Below are positions 41,611 to 48,782 of a stretch of 64,000 nt of DNA, piece after piece. The position numbers and the translations under genes were made by a program. Source of the DNA: Anaerolinea sp. (GTDB taxonomy: Bacteria; Chloroflexota; Anaerolineae; Anaerolineales; Villigracilaceae); assembly GCA_020723805.1 (NCBI GenBank), contig DYID01000013.1, positions 40,644 to 104,643 on the forward strand. The letters run 5' to 3'. The notes beneath the pieces are model-generated. The model had not been told where the DNA came from. It saw only the letters and a list, made by a program, of their open reading frames with translations, and did not search any database. Position 1 is the first letter of the stretch, and every line of letters begins with the position of its first letter.

Positions 41611-43692
41611 ATGAAAGAGTATACCACCGAGTTTCTCCGTAACGTTGCGCTGGTCTCGCATGGGGGAGCGGGAAAGACAATGCTGGCGGAGGCATTTCTT
41701 CATGCGACGGGGGCTACCACCAGGCTGGGTAGAGTGGAAGACGGGACAACGGTGTCGGATTATGATGACGAGGAACACCGCCGAAAGATTTCTTTGTATG
41801 CAAGCGTAATCCCCGTCGAACACCGTGATCATAAGATCAATGTTATAGACGCGCCGGGCTACACCGATTTTGTGGGCGAGATGATCTCTGCCTTGAGTGT
41901 GGCTGACGGCGCGGTTCTTTTAGTGGATGCTGTGTCGGGCATCGAGGTCGGCACCGAACTGGCATGGAAATACGCCGACCAGTTCAACCTGCCGCGCTTC
42001 ATCGTCATCAACAAGATGGACCGCGAAAACGCCGACTTTGCCAAGGTCTATGCCGAGGTGGAGGAGTTCGTGCGCGGGCGCGGCAAACGCACGGTGAAGA
42101 TTCATCTGCCGATTGGCGAGAAGCAGGATTTCAAAGGCGTGGTGGATGTCATCGGCATGAAAGCCTACATGGGCGACGGCAAGACGATTGCCGAAATCCC
42201 CGCCGAGTTGAAGGAAGCGGCAGACAAAGCCCACTTCGACCTCGTGGAAGCCGCGGCGGAGGGCGAAGACGAATTGATGGAGAAATACCTCGAGAACGGT
42301 TCTCTCTCCGACGAAGAGATGGTGCGCGGGCTCAAAGACATCGTCTACTCTGGAGCCTTTGTGCCGGTCTTTTGCGCGGCGGGCGCGCGGGAAATCGGCA
42401 TCATTGCCCTGCTCAACGACATCATTGACCTCATGCCCTCGCCGCTGAACGCCCCCAAGCGCACCGCCCAGGGCAAGGATGGGGAGGAGGAACTGAAGCC
42501 CTCCGACTCCGCTCCGCTGGCGGCGTATGTGTGGAAGACCACTGCCGACCCCTTCGTCGGCAAGATGACCTATTTCCGTCTCTTCTCCGGCAGCATTCAG
42601 GCGGATGCGCATGTCTGGAATCAAAACAAAGGCGCAGATGAACGCATGTCGGGTCTGCACTTCCAGCGCGGCAAGGAAGCCATCCCGGCGAAGATCGTCC
42701 ACGCCGGCGATCTTGCCGTCGTCTCCAAGTTGACCGTCACGGTGACGGGCGACACGTTCTGCGACAAGGGACATCCGCTGACCATTATGCCGCCGAAATA
42801 TCCTGCGGCGCTCTATCGCGTGGCGGTCTCGCCCAAGACCCAGGCAGACGCGGCGAAAATCACCCCGACCCTCACCCGTCTGTGCGAAGAGGATATGACC
42901 CTTTCCTGGTTCAACGACCCCATCACGCATGAGACGGTTTTGCAGGGCATGGGCGACCAGCACATTGACGTTGCCATCACCCGCGCCCAGACCAAGTTCC
43001 AGGTGGGGCTGAACATTCGCGAGCCGAAGATACCCTACCGCGAGGGCATCACCCGCAAAGCCTCTGCCCAATACCGCCACAAAAAGCAGACGGGCGGCGC
43101 GGGTCAATTCGGCGAGGTGCATCTGCGCATCGAGCCTTTGCCCGATGCCGAATTCGAGTTCACTGACGAACTGGTCGGCATGAACCTCTCCCGCTCCTAC
43201 CTGCCGTCCATCGAAAAAGGCATCAAAGCGACGATGGAACGCGGCGCGTTTGCCGGCTACCCGATGAGCAACGTCAAGGTCATCGTCTATGACGGCAAAG
43301 AACATGAAGTGGACTCGAAGCCGGTGGCGTTCGAAATCGCCGGGCGCGAAGCCTTCAAACTGGCGGTGCAGGACGCCGGTCCCGTGCTGTTCGAGCCGAT
43401 CATGAACGTCCGCGTGACGGTGCCGGATGCGAACATGGGCGACGTGATGAGCGACCTCAACAGCCGCCGCGGGCGCGTGCAGGGGACCGAATCTGAACAC
43501 GGCATGACGGTCATCATTGCCCACGTCCCACTGGCGGAAATGACCCGCTACACCACCCAAATCCGCTCACTGACCGGCGGACGCGGCTACTTCACGATGG
43601 AATTCGACCACTACGACATCGTCCCGAACCACATCGCCCAGCAAATCATCGAAGCCCACAAGAAGGAAATGGAAGCCAAGAAGGAAGAGTAG
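41611..43692 (+). CDS. Elongation factor G-like GTPase (EF-G2 type)
   Basis: 693 residues. The G1 loop SHGGAGKTMLAEAFL and YASVIPVEHRDHKINVIDAPGYTDFVGEM mark the second-type EF-G found beside a canonical FusA in many bacteria. NKMDREN (G4) and a full set of domains II-V follow, including the YRHKKQTGGAGQFGEV segment of domain IV. Such paralogues may act in ribosome recycling or stress; the exact role is not known. AGGAAGGGC precedes the ATG. Confidence 0.92.
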   Translation: MKEYTTEFLRNVALVSHGGAGKTMLAEAFLHATGATTRLGRVEDGTTVSDYDDEEHRRKISLYASVIPVEHRDHKINVIDAPGYTDFVGEMISALSVADGAVLLVDAVSGIEVGTELAWKYADQFNLPRFIVINKMDRENADFAKVYAEVEEFVRGRGKRTVKIHLPIGEKQDFKGVVDVIGMKAYMGDGKTIAEIPAELKEAADKAHFDLVEAAAEGEDELMEKYLENGSLSDEEMVRGLKDIVYSGAFVPVFCAAGAREIGIIALLNDIIDLMPSPLNAPKRTAQGKDGEEELKPSDSAPLAAYVWKTTADPFVGKMTYFRLFSGSIQADAHVWNQNKGADERMSGLHFQRGKEAIPAKIVHAGDLAVVSKLTVTVTGDTFCDKGHPLTIMPPKYPAALYRVAVSPKTQADAAKITPTLTRLCEEDMTLSWFNDPITHETVLQGMGDQHIDVAITRAQTKFQVGLNIREPKIPYREGITRKASAQYRHKKQTGGAGQFGEVHLRIEPLPDAEFEFTDELVGMNLSRSYLPSIEKGIKATMERGAFAGYPMSNVKVIVYDGKEHEVDSKPVAFEIAGREAFKLAVQDAGPVLFEPIMNVRVTVPDANMGDVMSDLNSRRGRVQGTESEHGMTVIIAHVPLAEMTRYTTQIRSLTGGRGYFTMEFDHYDIVPNHIAQQIIEAHKKEMEAKKEE

Positions 43693-43694
43693 GC

Positions 43695-43718
43695 TGGTAA
43701 TTGGAGATCGGTAATTGA
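43695..43718. repeat. GGTAATTG-type repeat remnant
   Basis: GGTAATTGGAGATCGGTAATTG resembles the four-copy array in pdhC; it begins 3 nt after the EF-G stop codon. Confidence 0.6.
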
Positions 43719-43723
43719 ATCGC

Positions 43724-43759
43724 AAAAGTCCCGTTGCGGCTGCATCGGGACTTCTTTTT
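43724..43759. terminator. Intrinsic terminator after EF-G
   Basis: AAGTCCCG / CGGGACTT with an unpaired GTTGCGGCTGCAT centre, then CTTTTT. Confidence 0.85.
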
Positions 43760-43818
43760 GCACTTGTTTACCTGTTTACCTGTGTACCTGTTTACCTGTG
43801 TACCTTTACCCCCGCCCC

Positions 43819-44658
43819 TCACTTCGGCGCAAATAAAATATCCTCCACCGATGTCTTCATCAGAATGCGCCTGCCCTTGAACTCCATCAAATCGGCAAGT
43901 GATTTTTTCTTCGTGCCGTCCCACAGCACGAGATTGTCGCGTTGTTTTGCCATGTACTCCGGCAGTTTGTCCAGTTCGGCGTATTGATCGAAGAACCCCA
44001 CCAGGCGGCGGAACAACTTGGGCAGGAGCAGAATATCCTCCTGAATGGTGCGGACATCCCACATCGTAAAATCGGAGGTGCGATCAATGGACCAGATGCC
44101 GCGCTTGGTCTTGCGGGCGCGGGCAACCACGGCGCGAATCTTCTCGGCAAAGGTGCGCTCGGTGGTGGTGTAAAACGTCGGGTATGCCAGTCCCTCGCGC
44201 GCCAGCAAAAAGTTGACCGATTTCTCCACCGGCAGGTCGGCGGAATCGAGCACAGCGCCGTCGGGGAGTTTTGCCGATTTGGGGAAGACGTAACTCACAG
44301 GGCGTCCGTAGCGGTCGGTGGAGGCAGAAGCGATATATCCTGCCTTGCCGTCGTTGGCATCCACAATTTGGGTTACGCTCAGGCTGTACACCACTTCGGT
44401 GATGTTGAGCAGCTCCAGCAGGGATTCGAGCGCCGCCAGCGCAAACGGACGCGGCTGATGCCAGCCTTCATAGTGCGTCTCCAGCGCGTCAATCGCCTCG
44501 ATGCGCAGCTGCTTCTTTTTGGCGTTCTTTTCCGCCTCACTGCTCCATTTGAAAAAATCCCAATGCTCGGGTTTGTTTGCCTGAAAGCGAATCGAGTCGC
44601 CGTCGGGCTGAAACCCCTTGACGTGAAATGTCCCTGCGATGACCTTGTATTGCGCCAT
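43819..44658 (-). CDS. Thermonuclease (SNase)-like domain protein
   Basis: ATG 44658 (MAQYKVIAGTFHVKGFQ) follows AAAGGAGGCAGGT; 279 residues. An SNase/OB-like order is visible: DGDSIRF, LRIEAIDALETHY, then GRPVSYVF, LAREGLAYPTFYT and an ARARKTKRGIW helix. The catalytic Arg-Glu-Arg set is only partly evident (RIEAIDA keeps the first Arg), with long insertions. It may be a nuclease or a binding domain. No signal peptide. Confidence 0.7.
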   Translation of the reverse strand: MAQYKVIAGTFHVKGFQPDGDSIRFQANKPEHWDFFKWSSEAEKNAKKKQLRIEAIDALETHYEGWHQPRPFALAALESLLELLNITEVVYSLSVTQIVDANDGKAGYIASASTDRYGRPVSYVFPKSAKLPDGAVLDSADLPVEKSVNFLLAREGLAYPTFYTTTERTFAEKIRAVVARARKTKRGIWSIDRTSDFTMWDVRTIQEDILLLPKLFRRLVGFFDQYAELDKLPEYMAKQRDNLVLWDGTKKKSLADLMEFKGRRILMKTSVEDILFAPK

Positions 44659-44711
44659 ACCTGCCTCCTTTGGATGTTCGGATTGTAAGCGCAAACCCCG
44701 TCTGCCTGCAT

Positions 44712-44726
44712 TAAAATATCGCCATG
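44712..44726 (+). promoter_or_regulatory. -10 box placed for leaderless transcription of the first sulfur-carrier gene
   Basis: TAAAAT (44712-44717) ends 6 nt before ATG 44724. Confidence 0.5.
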
Positions 44727-44996
44727 CCTATGGTCAAAATCCCCGCCCCGCTGAAATTCTATGTGGACAACCAGAGCGAGTTCGAAGTGCCAGGCGCAAC
44801 GGTCGCCGAACTTCTCGAAAACGTTGTCTCTCGGTATCCCTCTTTCAAAGCCCACCTGTTCGATTCAAATGGCAAACTGCGCCGCTACTTCAACGTGTTT
44901 GTCAACGGCGTGCATATCCGCGACCTGAATGGGATGGAAACACCCCTGCAGGAGGGCGACAAAGTCATCCTCATGGCGTCGGCGGCGGGCGGGTAA
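44724..44996 (+). CDS. MoaD/ThiS-family sulfur carrier, CysO-like (copy 1)
   Basis: 90 residues of beta-grasp fold ending in the Gly-Gly needed for adenylation and thiocarboxylation (MASAAGG). The start is VKIPAPLKFYVDNQSEFEV, with GATVAELLENVVSRYP. In mycobacteria CysO-COSH gives sulfide to CysM. Here CysM, the JAMM peptidase Mec and the MoeZ-like activator all follow within 4 kb. A second carrier of the same type is at 47050. Confidence 0.88.
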   Translation: MPMVKIPAPLKFYVDNQSEFEVPGATVAELLENVVSRYPSFKAHLFDSNGKLRRYFNVFVNGVHIRDLNGMETPLQEGDKVILMASAAGG

Positions 44997-45004
44997 TTTT
45001 TATG

Positions 45005-45032
45005 TTGACAAAATCGGTAAGATTCATAAAAT
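45005..45032 (+). promoter_or_regulatory. Promoter of the cysM leader
   Basis: TTGACA (45005-45010), 16-nt spacer, TAAAAT (45027-45032); start expected near 45039. Confidence 0.75.
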
Positions 45033-45054
45033 AGCAGACATCAAATCGAAAACC

Positions 45055-45099
45055 ATGAACACATTCATCCATTGCTTGTGTCTCCGGCGGGGTTCGTAA
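45055..45099 (+). CDS. Putative leader peptide with two cysteine codons (uORF of cysM)
   Basis: Fourteen codons, MNTFIHCLCLRRGS, then TAA. The two Cys codons (45073-45075 and 45079-45081) lie immediately before and inside arm 1 of the first leader hairpin, where a stalled ribosome would free arm 2. The ribosome binding site is weak. Cysteine is rare in small proteins, and two of 14 residues upstream of a cysteine synthase gene is the pattern of an attenuation leader peptide. Confidence 0.6.
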   Translation: MNTFIHCLCLRRGS

Positions 45100-45214
45100 C
45101 CGCCGCCTGAGACGAAACCGCAGTCAGCAGACCTCAGACGGCAGGACGACCCCGCGTGCAAAACATTGCAGCGAGTGGCGCTCGTTCGCCGTCTTTTTGT
45201 TTCCCTGCTGACTG
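45080..45214 (+). promoter_or_regulatory. Putative transcription attenuator of the cysM operon
   Basis: Arm 1 GTCTCCGGCGG (45080-45090) pairs with arm 2 CCGCCG-CCT-GAGAC (45100-45113). Arm 2 (45102-45111, GCCGCCTGAG) can instead pair with arm 3 (45133-45142, CTCAGACGGC) in 9 of 10 positions. Arm 3 (AGACGGC, 45136-45142) pairs perfectly with arm 4 (GCCGTCT, 45188-45194), followed by TTTT: a terminator. TGCAA-AACA-TTGCA and an outer CAGTCAGCAG / CTGCTGACTG stem (45121-45130, 45205-45214) add structure. Confidence 0.6.
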
Positions 45215-45240
45215 CTTTTGATTTTAACAAGAGAGTGAAT

Positions 45241-46194
45241 ATGACCCTGCTCGACTATCGAATTGTTGAAACGACTTCCCTCCCGCTGGACGGACTCACC
45301 GCCCACGTGGGCAATACGCCTCTTCTTCCGCTTCGCCGCCTGACCCGGGACCTGTCTCCTCTTACCCAAATCTTTGCCAAGGCTGAATGGTTCAACCCCG
45401 GCGGCTCCGTAAAGGACCGACCTGCGCTCAACATCATCCAAACCGCGCTGGCAAATGGAGACCTCGGCAAAGGCAAACGCCTGCTCGACTCGACCTCCGG
45501 CAACATGGGCATTTCCTACGCCACCTTTGGGGCGGCGCTGGGCATTCCGGTTACCATCGTCATCCCTGCCAATGCCAGCCCCGAACGGATGTCCATCCTC
45601 AAAGCGCTGGGCGCGGAGTTGATTCTCTCCGATCCGCTCGAAGGCTCGGACGGCGCGATTCTCAAAGCACGCGAACTTGCCGCGCAATACCCGGACTTGT
45701 ACTGGTACGCTGACCAATACAACAACCCTGCCAACTGGCAGGCGCATTACAAATCCACAGGTCCCGAGATTCTCCAGCAGACCAACGGACACATCACGCA
45801 CTTTGTCGCCGGGCTCGGAACGTCTGGAACATTGATGGGGACGAGTCGTTACCTGCGCGAACATCTGCCGCACGTGAAAATCATCTCCTTTCAGCCGGAT
45901 GCTCCGTTTCACGGCTTGGAAGGACTCAAGCACATGCCTACGGCGATCAAGCCGGGGATTTATGACCAGTCCGTGGCGGATGAACAGATTGAGGTCCAGA
46001 CCGAAGCGGCGCACGAGATGGTGAGGCGGCTGGCGCGGGAGGAAGGTCTGTTCGTGGGGATTTCGTCGGGCGCGGCGGCAGTCGCCGCTTTGCGTGTAGC
46101 CAGTAAGTTGCGCGAAGGCATCGTTGTGACGATCTTCCCCGATGCAGGCTACAAATATTTGAGCGATAAGGCGCTGTGGGAGGAGAAGAAATGA
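45241..46194 (+). CDS. cysM: Cysteine synthase (CysM-like, sulfur-carrier dependent by context)
   Basis: ATG 45241 (MTLLDYRIVETTSL) after AAGAGAGTGAAT; 317 residues. PLP Lys in NPGGSVKDRPA, substrate loop TSGNMGIS (TSGNTG is usual), GLGTSGTLMGTSRYL phosphate loop and GISSGAA. The neighbours, two carrier proteins with GG ends, Mec and MoeZ, indicate that it joins O-phospho- or O-acetylserine to carrier thiocarboxylate to form carrier-Cys. Its leader carries a possible Cys attenuator. The stop overlaps mec by 4 nt. Confidence 0.9.
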   Translation: MTLLDYRIVETTSLPLDGLTAHVGNTPLLPLRRLTRDLSPLTQIFAKAEWFNPGGSVKDRPALNIIQTALANGDLGKGKRLLDSTSGNMGISYATFGAALGIPVTIVIPANASPERMSILKALGAELILSDPLEGSDGAILKARELAAQYPDLYWYADQYNNPANWQAHYKSTGPEILQQTNGHITHFVAGLGTSGTLMGTSRYLREHLPHVKIISFQPDAPFHGLEGLKHMPTAIKPGIYDQSVADEQIEVQTEAAHEMVRRLAREEGLFVGISSGAAAVAALRVASKLREGIVVTIFPDAGYKYLSDKALWEEKK

Positions 46195-46613
46195 AATTGC
46201 GAATTCGGCGTGAAGCGCTGGCGCAAATTCAAGCGCATGGGGAGCGGGCGTATCCCGAAGAGGGGGCGGGCTTTCTGCTCGGCGTGGACAACGGAGAAAA
46301 GACGGTGATGCATATTCTGGCTTTGCCCAATGCACGCGAGGACGGCGCCAGGCACAACCGTTATTTGATCACTCCCGAAGATTATCTTCATGCAGAATTG
46401 GAGGCAGAGCGGTTGGGGGTGAGTTTGGTTGGCGTCTTCCACTCGCATCCCGATCACCCGAACCAGCCGTCTGAGTTCGACCGCGAGTGGGCGCAGCCTT
46501 ACTTTTCCTACGTGATTACGAGCGTGGAAAAGGGAAGGGCAGTTGAAAGCCGTTCGTGGCTGTTGAAGGAAGACCGCTCGCAGTTCGAGGAAGAAAAAAT
46601 TGAAATCTTATAG
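46191..46613 (+). CDS. mec: JAMM/MPN+ metallopeptidase, Mec-like
   Basis: 140 residues, start at the ATGA overlap 46191. The JAMM zinc site is complete: Glu in YPEEGAGFLLG, then HSHPDHPNQPSEFD. In mycobacteria Mec releases cysteine from the CysO-Cys adduct. The coupling to cysM fits this role precisely. No signal peptide; cytoplasmic. Confidence 0.9.
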   Translation: MKLRIRREALAQIQAHGERAYPEEGAGFLLGVDNGEKTVMHILALPNAREDGARHNRYLITPEDYLHAELEAERLGVSLVGVFHSHPDHPNQPSEFDREWAQPYFSYVITSVEKGRAVESRSWLLKEDRSQFEEEKIEIL

Positions 46614-46710
46614 ATGGTCTCGATATGGCGGTGTTGGTCAAGGACGATGAAGTTTGTGTTGAGACATCGCCGCTTATTCGATTGTCATCCAAACCAAAGG
46701 AGAAAAGATT

Positions 46711-47016
46711 ATGTCCCTCTATTTTGTTCGTCATCAGCATGCGGCAGAAACCTGCCCGGCGAAAAATCCTGAAATGGGTCAGATGCTTGTTCAGCACGTG
46801 AGCAGGAAAAACGCCCGCAAATTCGGCGTGGATATTCTTGGCGATGCTGTGTTGGATGGTCAGCACACGTTCGTGTTGATTGTCGAAGCCGAAGAGAAAC
46901 AATATATCGAGCAGTTTATGCAGCCATTTGCAATGGCGGGTTCCGTGGAAATTCATCCCGCCTCAACGTGCGAAGCCGTCGTCGAGCGTCAGGGTTGCGA
47001 TGCGGTGCCGGCATAG
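46711..47016 (+). CDS. Small conserved-looking protein of unknown function
   Basis: 101 residues from ATG 46711 with AAAGGAGAAAAG upstream. It looks like a ferredoxin-like alpha/beta dimer domain: SLYFVRHQHAAETCPAKNPE, a helix, ILGDAVLDGQHTFVLIVEAE, FMQPFAMAGSVEIHPASTC. The Cys-Pro in ETCPA and a later Cys (STCEAVV) may be functional. Placed between mec and the second sulfur carrier, it may take part in sulfur handling, but this is only context. Confidence 0.6.
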   Translation: MSLYFVRHQHAAETCPAKNPEMGQMLVQHVSRKNARKFGVDILGDAVLDGQHTFVLIVEAEEKQYIEQFMQPFAMAGSVEIHPASTCEAVVERQGCDAVPA

Positions 47017-47049
47017 ATGAAGTAGAATCTGCAGCAGAATGAGAAAATT

Positions 47050-47322
47050 ATGTCCATTTTGAAAATCCCCACTCCCTTACGTTCCTACACTGATGGTCGG
47101 GCGGAAGTCACCGTCAACGGCGGGACGGTCGCTTCGGCGCTTTCCAGTTTGATCGAGCAGCATCCCGCGCTCAAACCTCATCTCTTCAACGAGCAGGGCG
47201 AACTGCGCGCCTTCGTCAATCTGTTTTTGGGCGAGCATAACATCAAAGACTTGCAGGGACTCGATACACCCCTGAGCGAAAACGATCGCCTGATCTTGAT
47301 TCCCTCGATAGCCGGAGGTTGA
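47050..47322 (+). CDS. MoaD/ThiS-family sulfur carrier, CysO-like (copy 2)
   Basis: 90 residues, about 40 percent like copy 1 by eye (VKIPAPLKFYVD versus LKIPTPLRSYTD), with the same length and a C-terminal SIAGG. Its stop is 1 nt from the MoeZ-like gene, so this copy is the natural partner of that activator. Two carriers may serve cysteine and another product such as molybdopterin or homocysteine. Confidence 0.88.
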   Translation: MSILKIPTPLRSYTDGRAEVTVNGGTVASALSSLIEQHPALKPHLFNEQGELRAFVNLFLGEHNIKDLQGLDTPLSENDRLILIPSIAGG

Positions 47323-47323
47323 T

Positions 47324-48481
47324 ATGACTCTGCCGGAACTTTCTCACGAAGAAATCCTGCGCTATTCCCGCCACCTGCTCATTCCAGAAGTGGGGCTGGA
47401 GGGTCAGCGCAAACTCAAGGCATCGTCGGTGCTGGTCATTGGCACGGGCGGACTGGGCTCGCCGGTGGCGCTGTATCTGGCGGCGGCGGGCGTTGGGCGC
47501 ATCGGGCTGGTGGATTATGACGTGGTGGATTCGTCCAACCTTCAGCGGCAGGTCATTCACGGCACATCCACAATCGGGAAGTTGAAAGTGGAAAGCGCCC
47601 GCGCCAAATTGCTGGACTTGAATCCCGACATTCAAGTGGATGTCTATAACGAGCCATACACCTCCGAGAATGCCATGCGCATCGCCTCGGACTACGACCT
47701 GATCATTGACGGCACTGACAATTTCCCCACCCGTTACCTCACCAACGACGTGGCGGTCTTCCTCGGCAAGCCGAACATCTACGGCTCCATCTTCCGCTTC
47801 GACGGGCAGGTGAGCGTCTTCTACGCCAAGGAAGGTCCGTGCTACCGCTGTCTCTTCCCCGAACCGCCTCCGCCGGGACTGGTGCCTTCGTGTGCGGAGG
47901 GAGGCGTGCTGGGCGTTCTGCCGGGCACTATTGGCACGATTCAGGCGACCGAGGCGTTGAAGGTTCTGCTTGGGATTGGCACGCCGCTCATCGGAAAACT
48001 GCTCCTGTACAACGCCCTCGATATGTCCTTTGACTTTGTCACGCTCAAGAAGAATCCCAATTGCCGCGTGTGCGGTCCGAACGCCGACATCAAGGAATTG
48101 ATTGATTATGAGGAATTCTGCGGCGTGCCAGGGCATGATCATGGCGAGGAAGGCTCGGCTGGCGAAGGTCTCGACATCACTGCCGGGGAACTTGCCGAGC
48201 GCCTGAAGACGAACCATCTCAAACTACTGGACGTGCGCGAGCCGCATGAGTTGGAAATTTCCGCTTTGCCTGGGGCGGTGAACATCCCGCTGGGTCAACT
48301 CGCGGCGCGGCTCTCCGAGTTGGATTCGGCGGAGGAGATGGTGGTCTTTTGCAAAGGCGGGACGCGCTCGGCGCGGGCGCTGGAACTGCTGGCAAGCGCC
48401 GGCTTCAAGAAGGTTAAGAACCTCAAAGGCGGCATCAACGCCTGGGCGCGGGAAGTGGATCGGAGCCTGCCGGTGTATTGA
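47324..48481 (+). CDS. moeZ: MoeB/ThiF-type E1 enzyme with rhodanese domain (MoeZ-like)
   Basis: 385 residues. The E1 part: YSRHLLIPEVGLEGQRKLKA, VIGTGGLGSPVALYLAAAGVG (ATP loop), VDYDVVDSSNLQRQVIH, DGTDNFPTRYLTND, and zinc cysteines CYRCLFPE and CRVCGPN. The C-terminal rhodanese domain (about 280-385) has the active-site VVFCKGGTRSARAL. It adenylates the Gly-Gly carriers and then charges them with sulfur from the rhodanese Cys persulfide. Confidence 0.94.
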   Translation: MTLPELSHEEILRYSRHLLIPEVGLEGQRKLKASSVLVIGTGGLGSPVALYLAAAGVGRIGLVDYDVVDSSNLQRQVIHGTSTIGKLKVESARAKLLDLNPDIQVDVYNEPYTSENAMRIASDYDLIIDGTDNFPTRYLTNDVAVFLGKPNIYGSIFRFDGQVSVFYAKEGPCYRCLFPEPPPPGLVPSCAEGGVLGVLPGTIGTIQATEALKVLLGIGTPLIGKLLLYNALDMSFDFVTLKKNPNCRVCGPNADIKELIDYEEFCGVPGHDHGEEGSAGEGLDITAGELAERLKTNHLKLLDVREPHELEISALPGAVNIPLGQLAARLSELDSAEEMVVFCKGGTRSARALELLASAGFKKVKNLKGGINAWAREVDRSLPVY

Positions 48482-48598
48482 GTTGGTGGTTGTCGAGCAG
48501 CGTTTGTTACGTATCGAGACCACACCGAGCAAGCCCCTCGCCTGATGGAAGAAGAAAGAGGAAAGCCCGTCTTGCGGCAGCGTCGAAGGAATGAAAAA

Positions 48599-48637
48599 AC
48601 CTCCTGTCAGATATTGGCGGGAGGGTTGTTATTTTTA
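48599..48637 (+). terminator. Hairpin terminator after moeZ
   Basis: CCTCC...GGAGG stem with GTTGTTATTTTT behind it, preceded by an A run. It stands about 110 nt past the stop codon. Confidence 0.6.
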
Positions 48638-48638
48638 A

Positions 48639-48722
48639 CTCATGTTACGCGGTAGCGCGAGATTTATCTTGCGTTTTCAGGCGACATAAATGTCACGCTA
48701 CGAGAAAACTGCGTAAGGTGAG
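48639..48722. repeat. Palindromic repeat family B, copy B3
   Basis: CTCATGTTACGC and GCGTAAGGTGAG ends, same internal hairpin order as B2 (with CTTGCG in place of TCTCGC). Confidence 0.9.
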
Positions 48723-48732
48723 TTTTTAAGAA

Positions 48733-48782
48733 CATTGTTGTCGGTGCGGTAAAATACCCCTACTTTCACCAAAGGAGAGAGA
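48733..48782 (+). promoter_or_regulatory. Promoter and ribosome binding site of the CBS gene
   Basis: TTGTTG-like -35 near 48736, TAAAAT (48750-48755), then AAAGGAGAGAGA before ATG 48783. Confidence 0.55.

Noticed and set aside
41920..43560. 546-codon minus-strand open frame
   Set aside because: It is a shadow of the EF-G2 gene; its translation is rich in His and Arg without family features.
45143..45156. T-box riboswitch motif in the cysM leader (AGGACGACCCCGCG versus AGGGTGGNACCGCG)
   Set aside because: The UGGN bases that pair with the tRNA acceptor end are not kept, and stem I elements are not seen; the attenuator reading explains the leader better.
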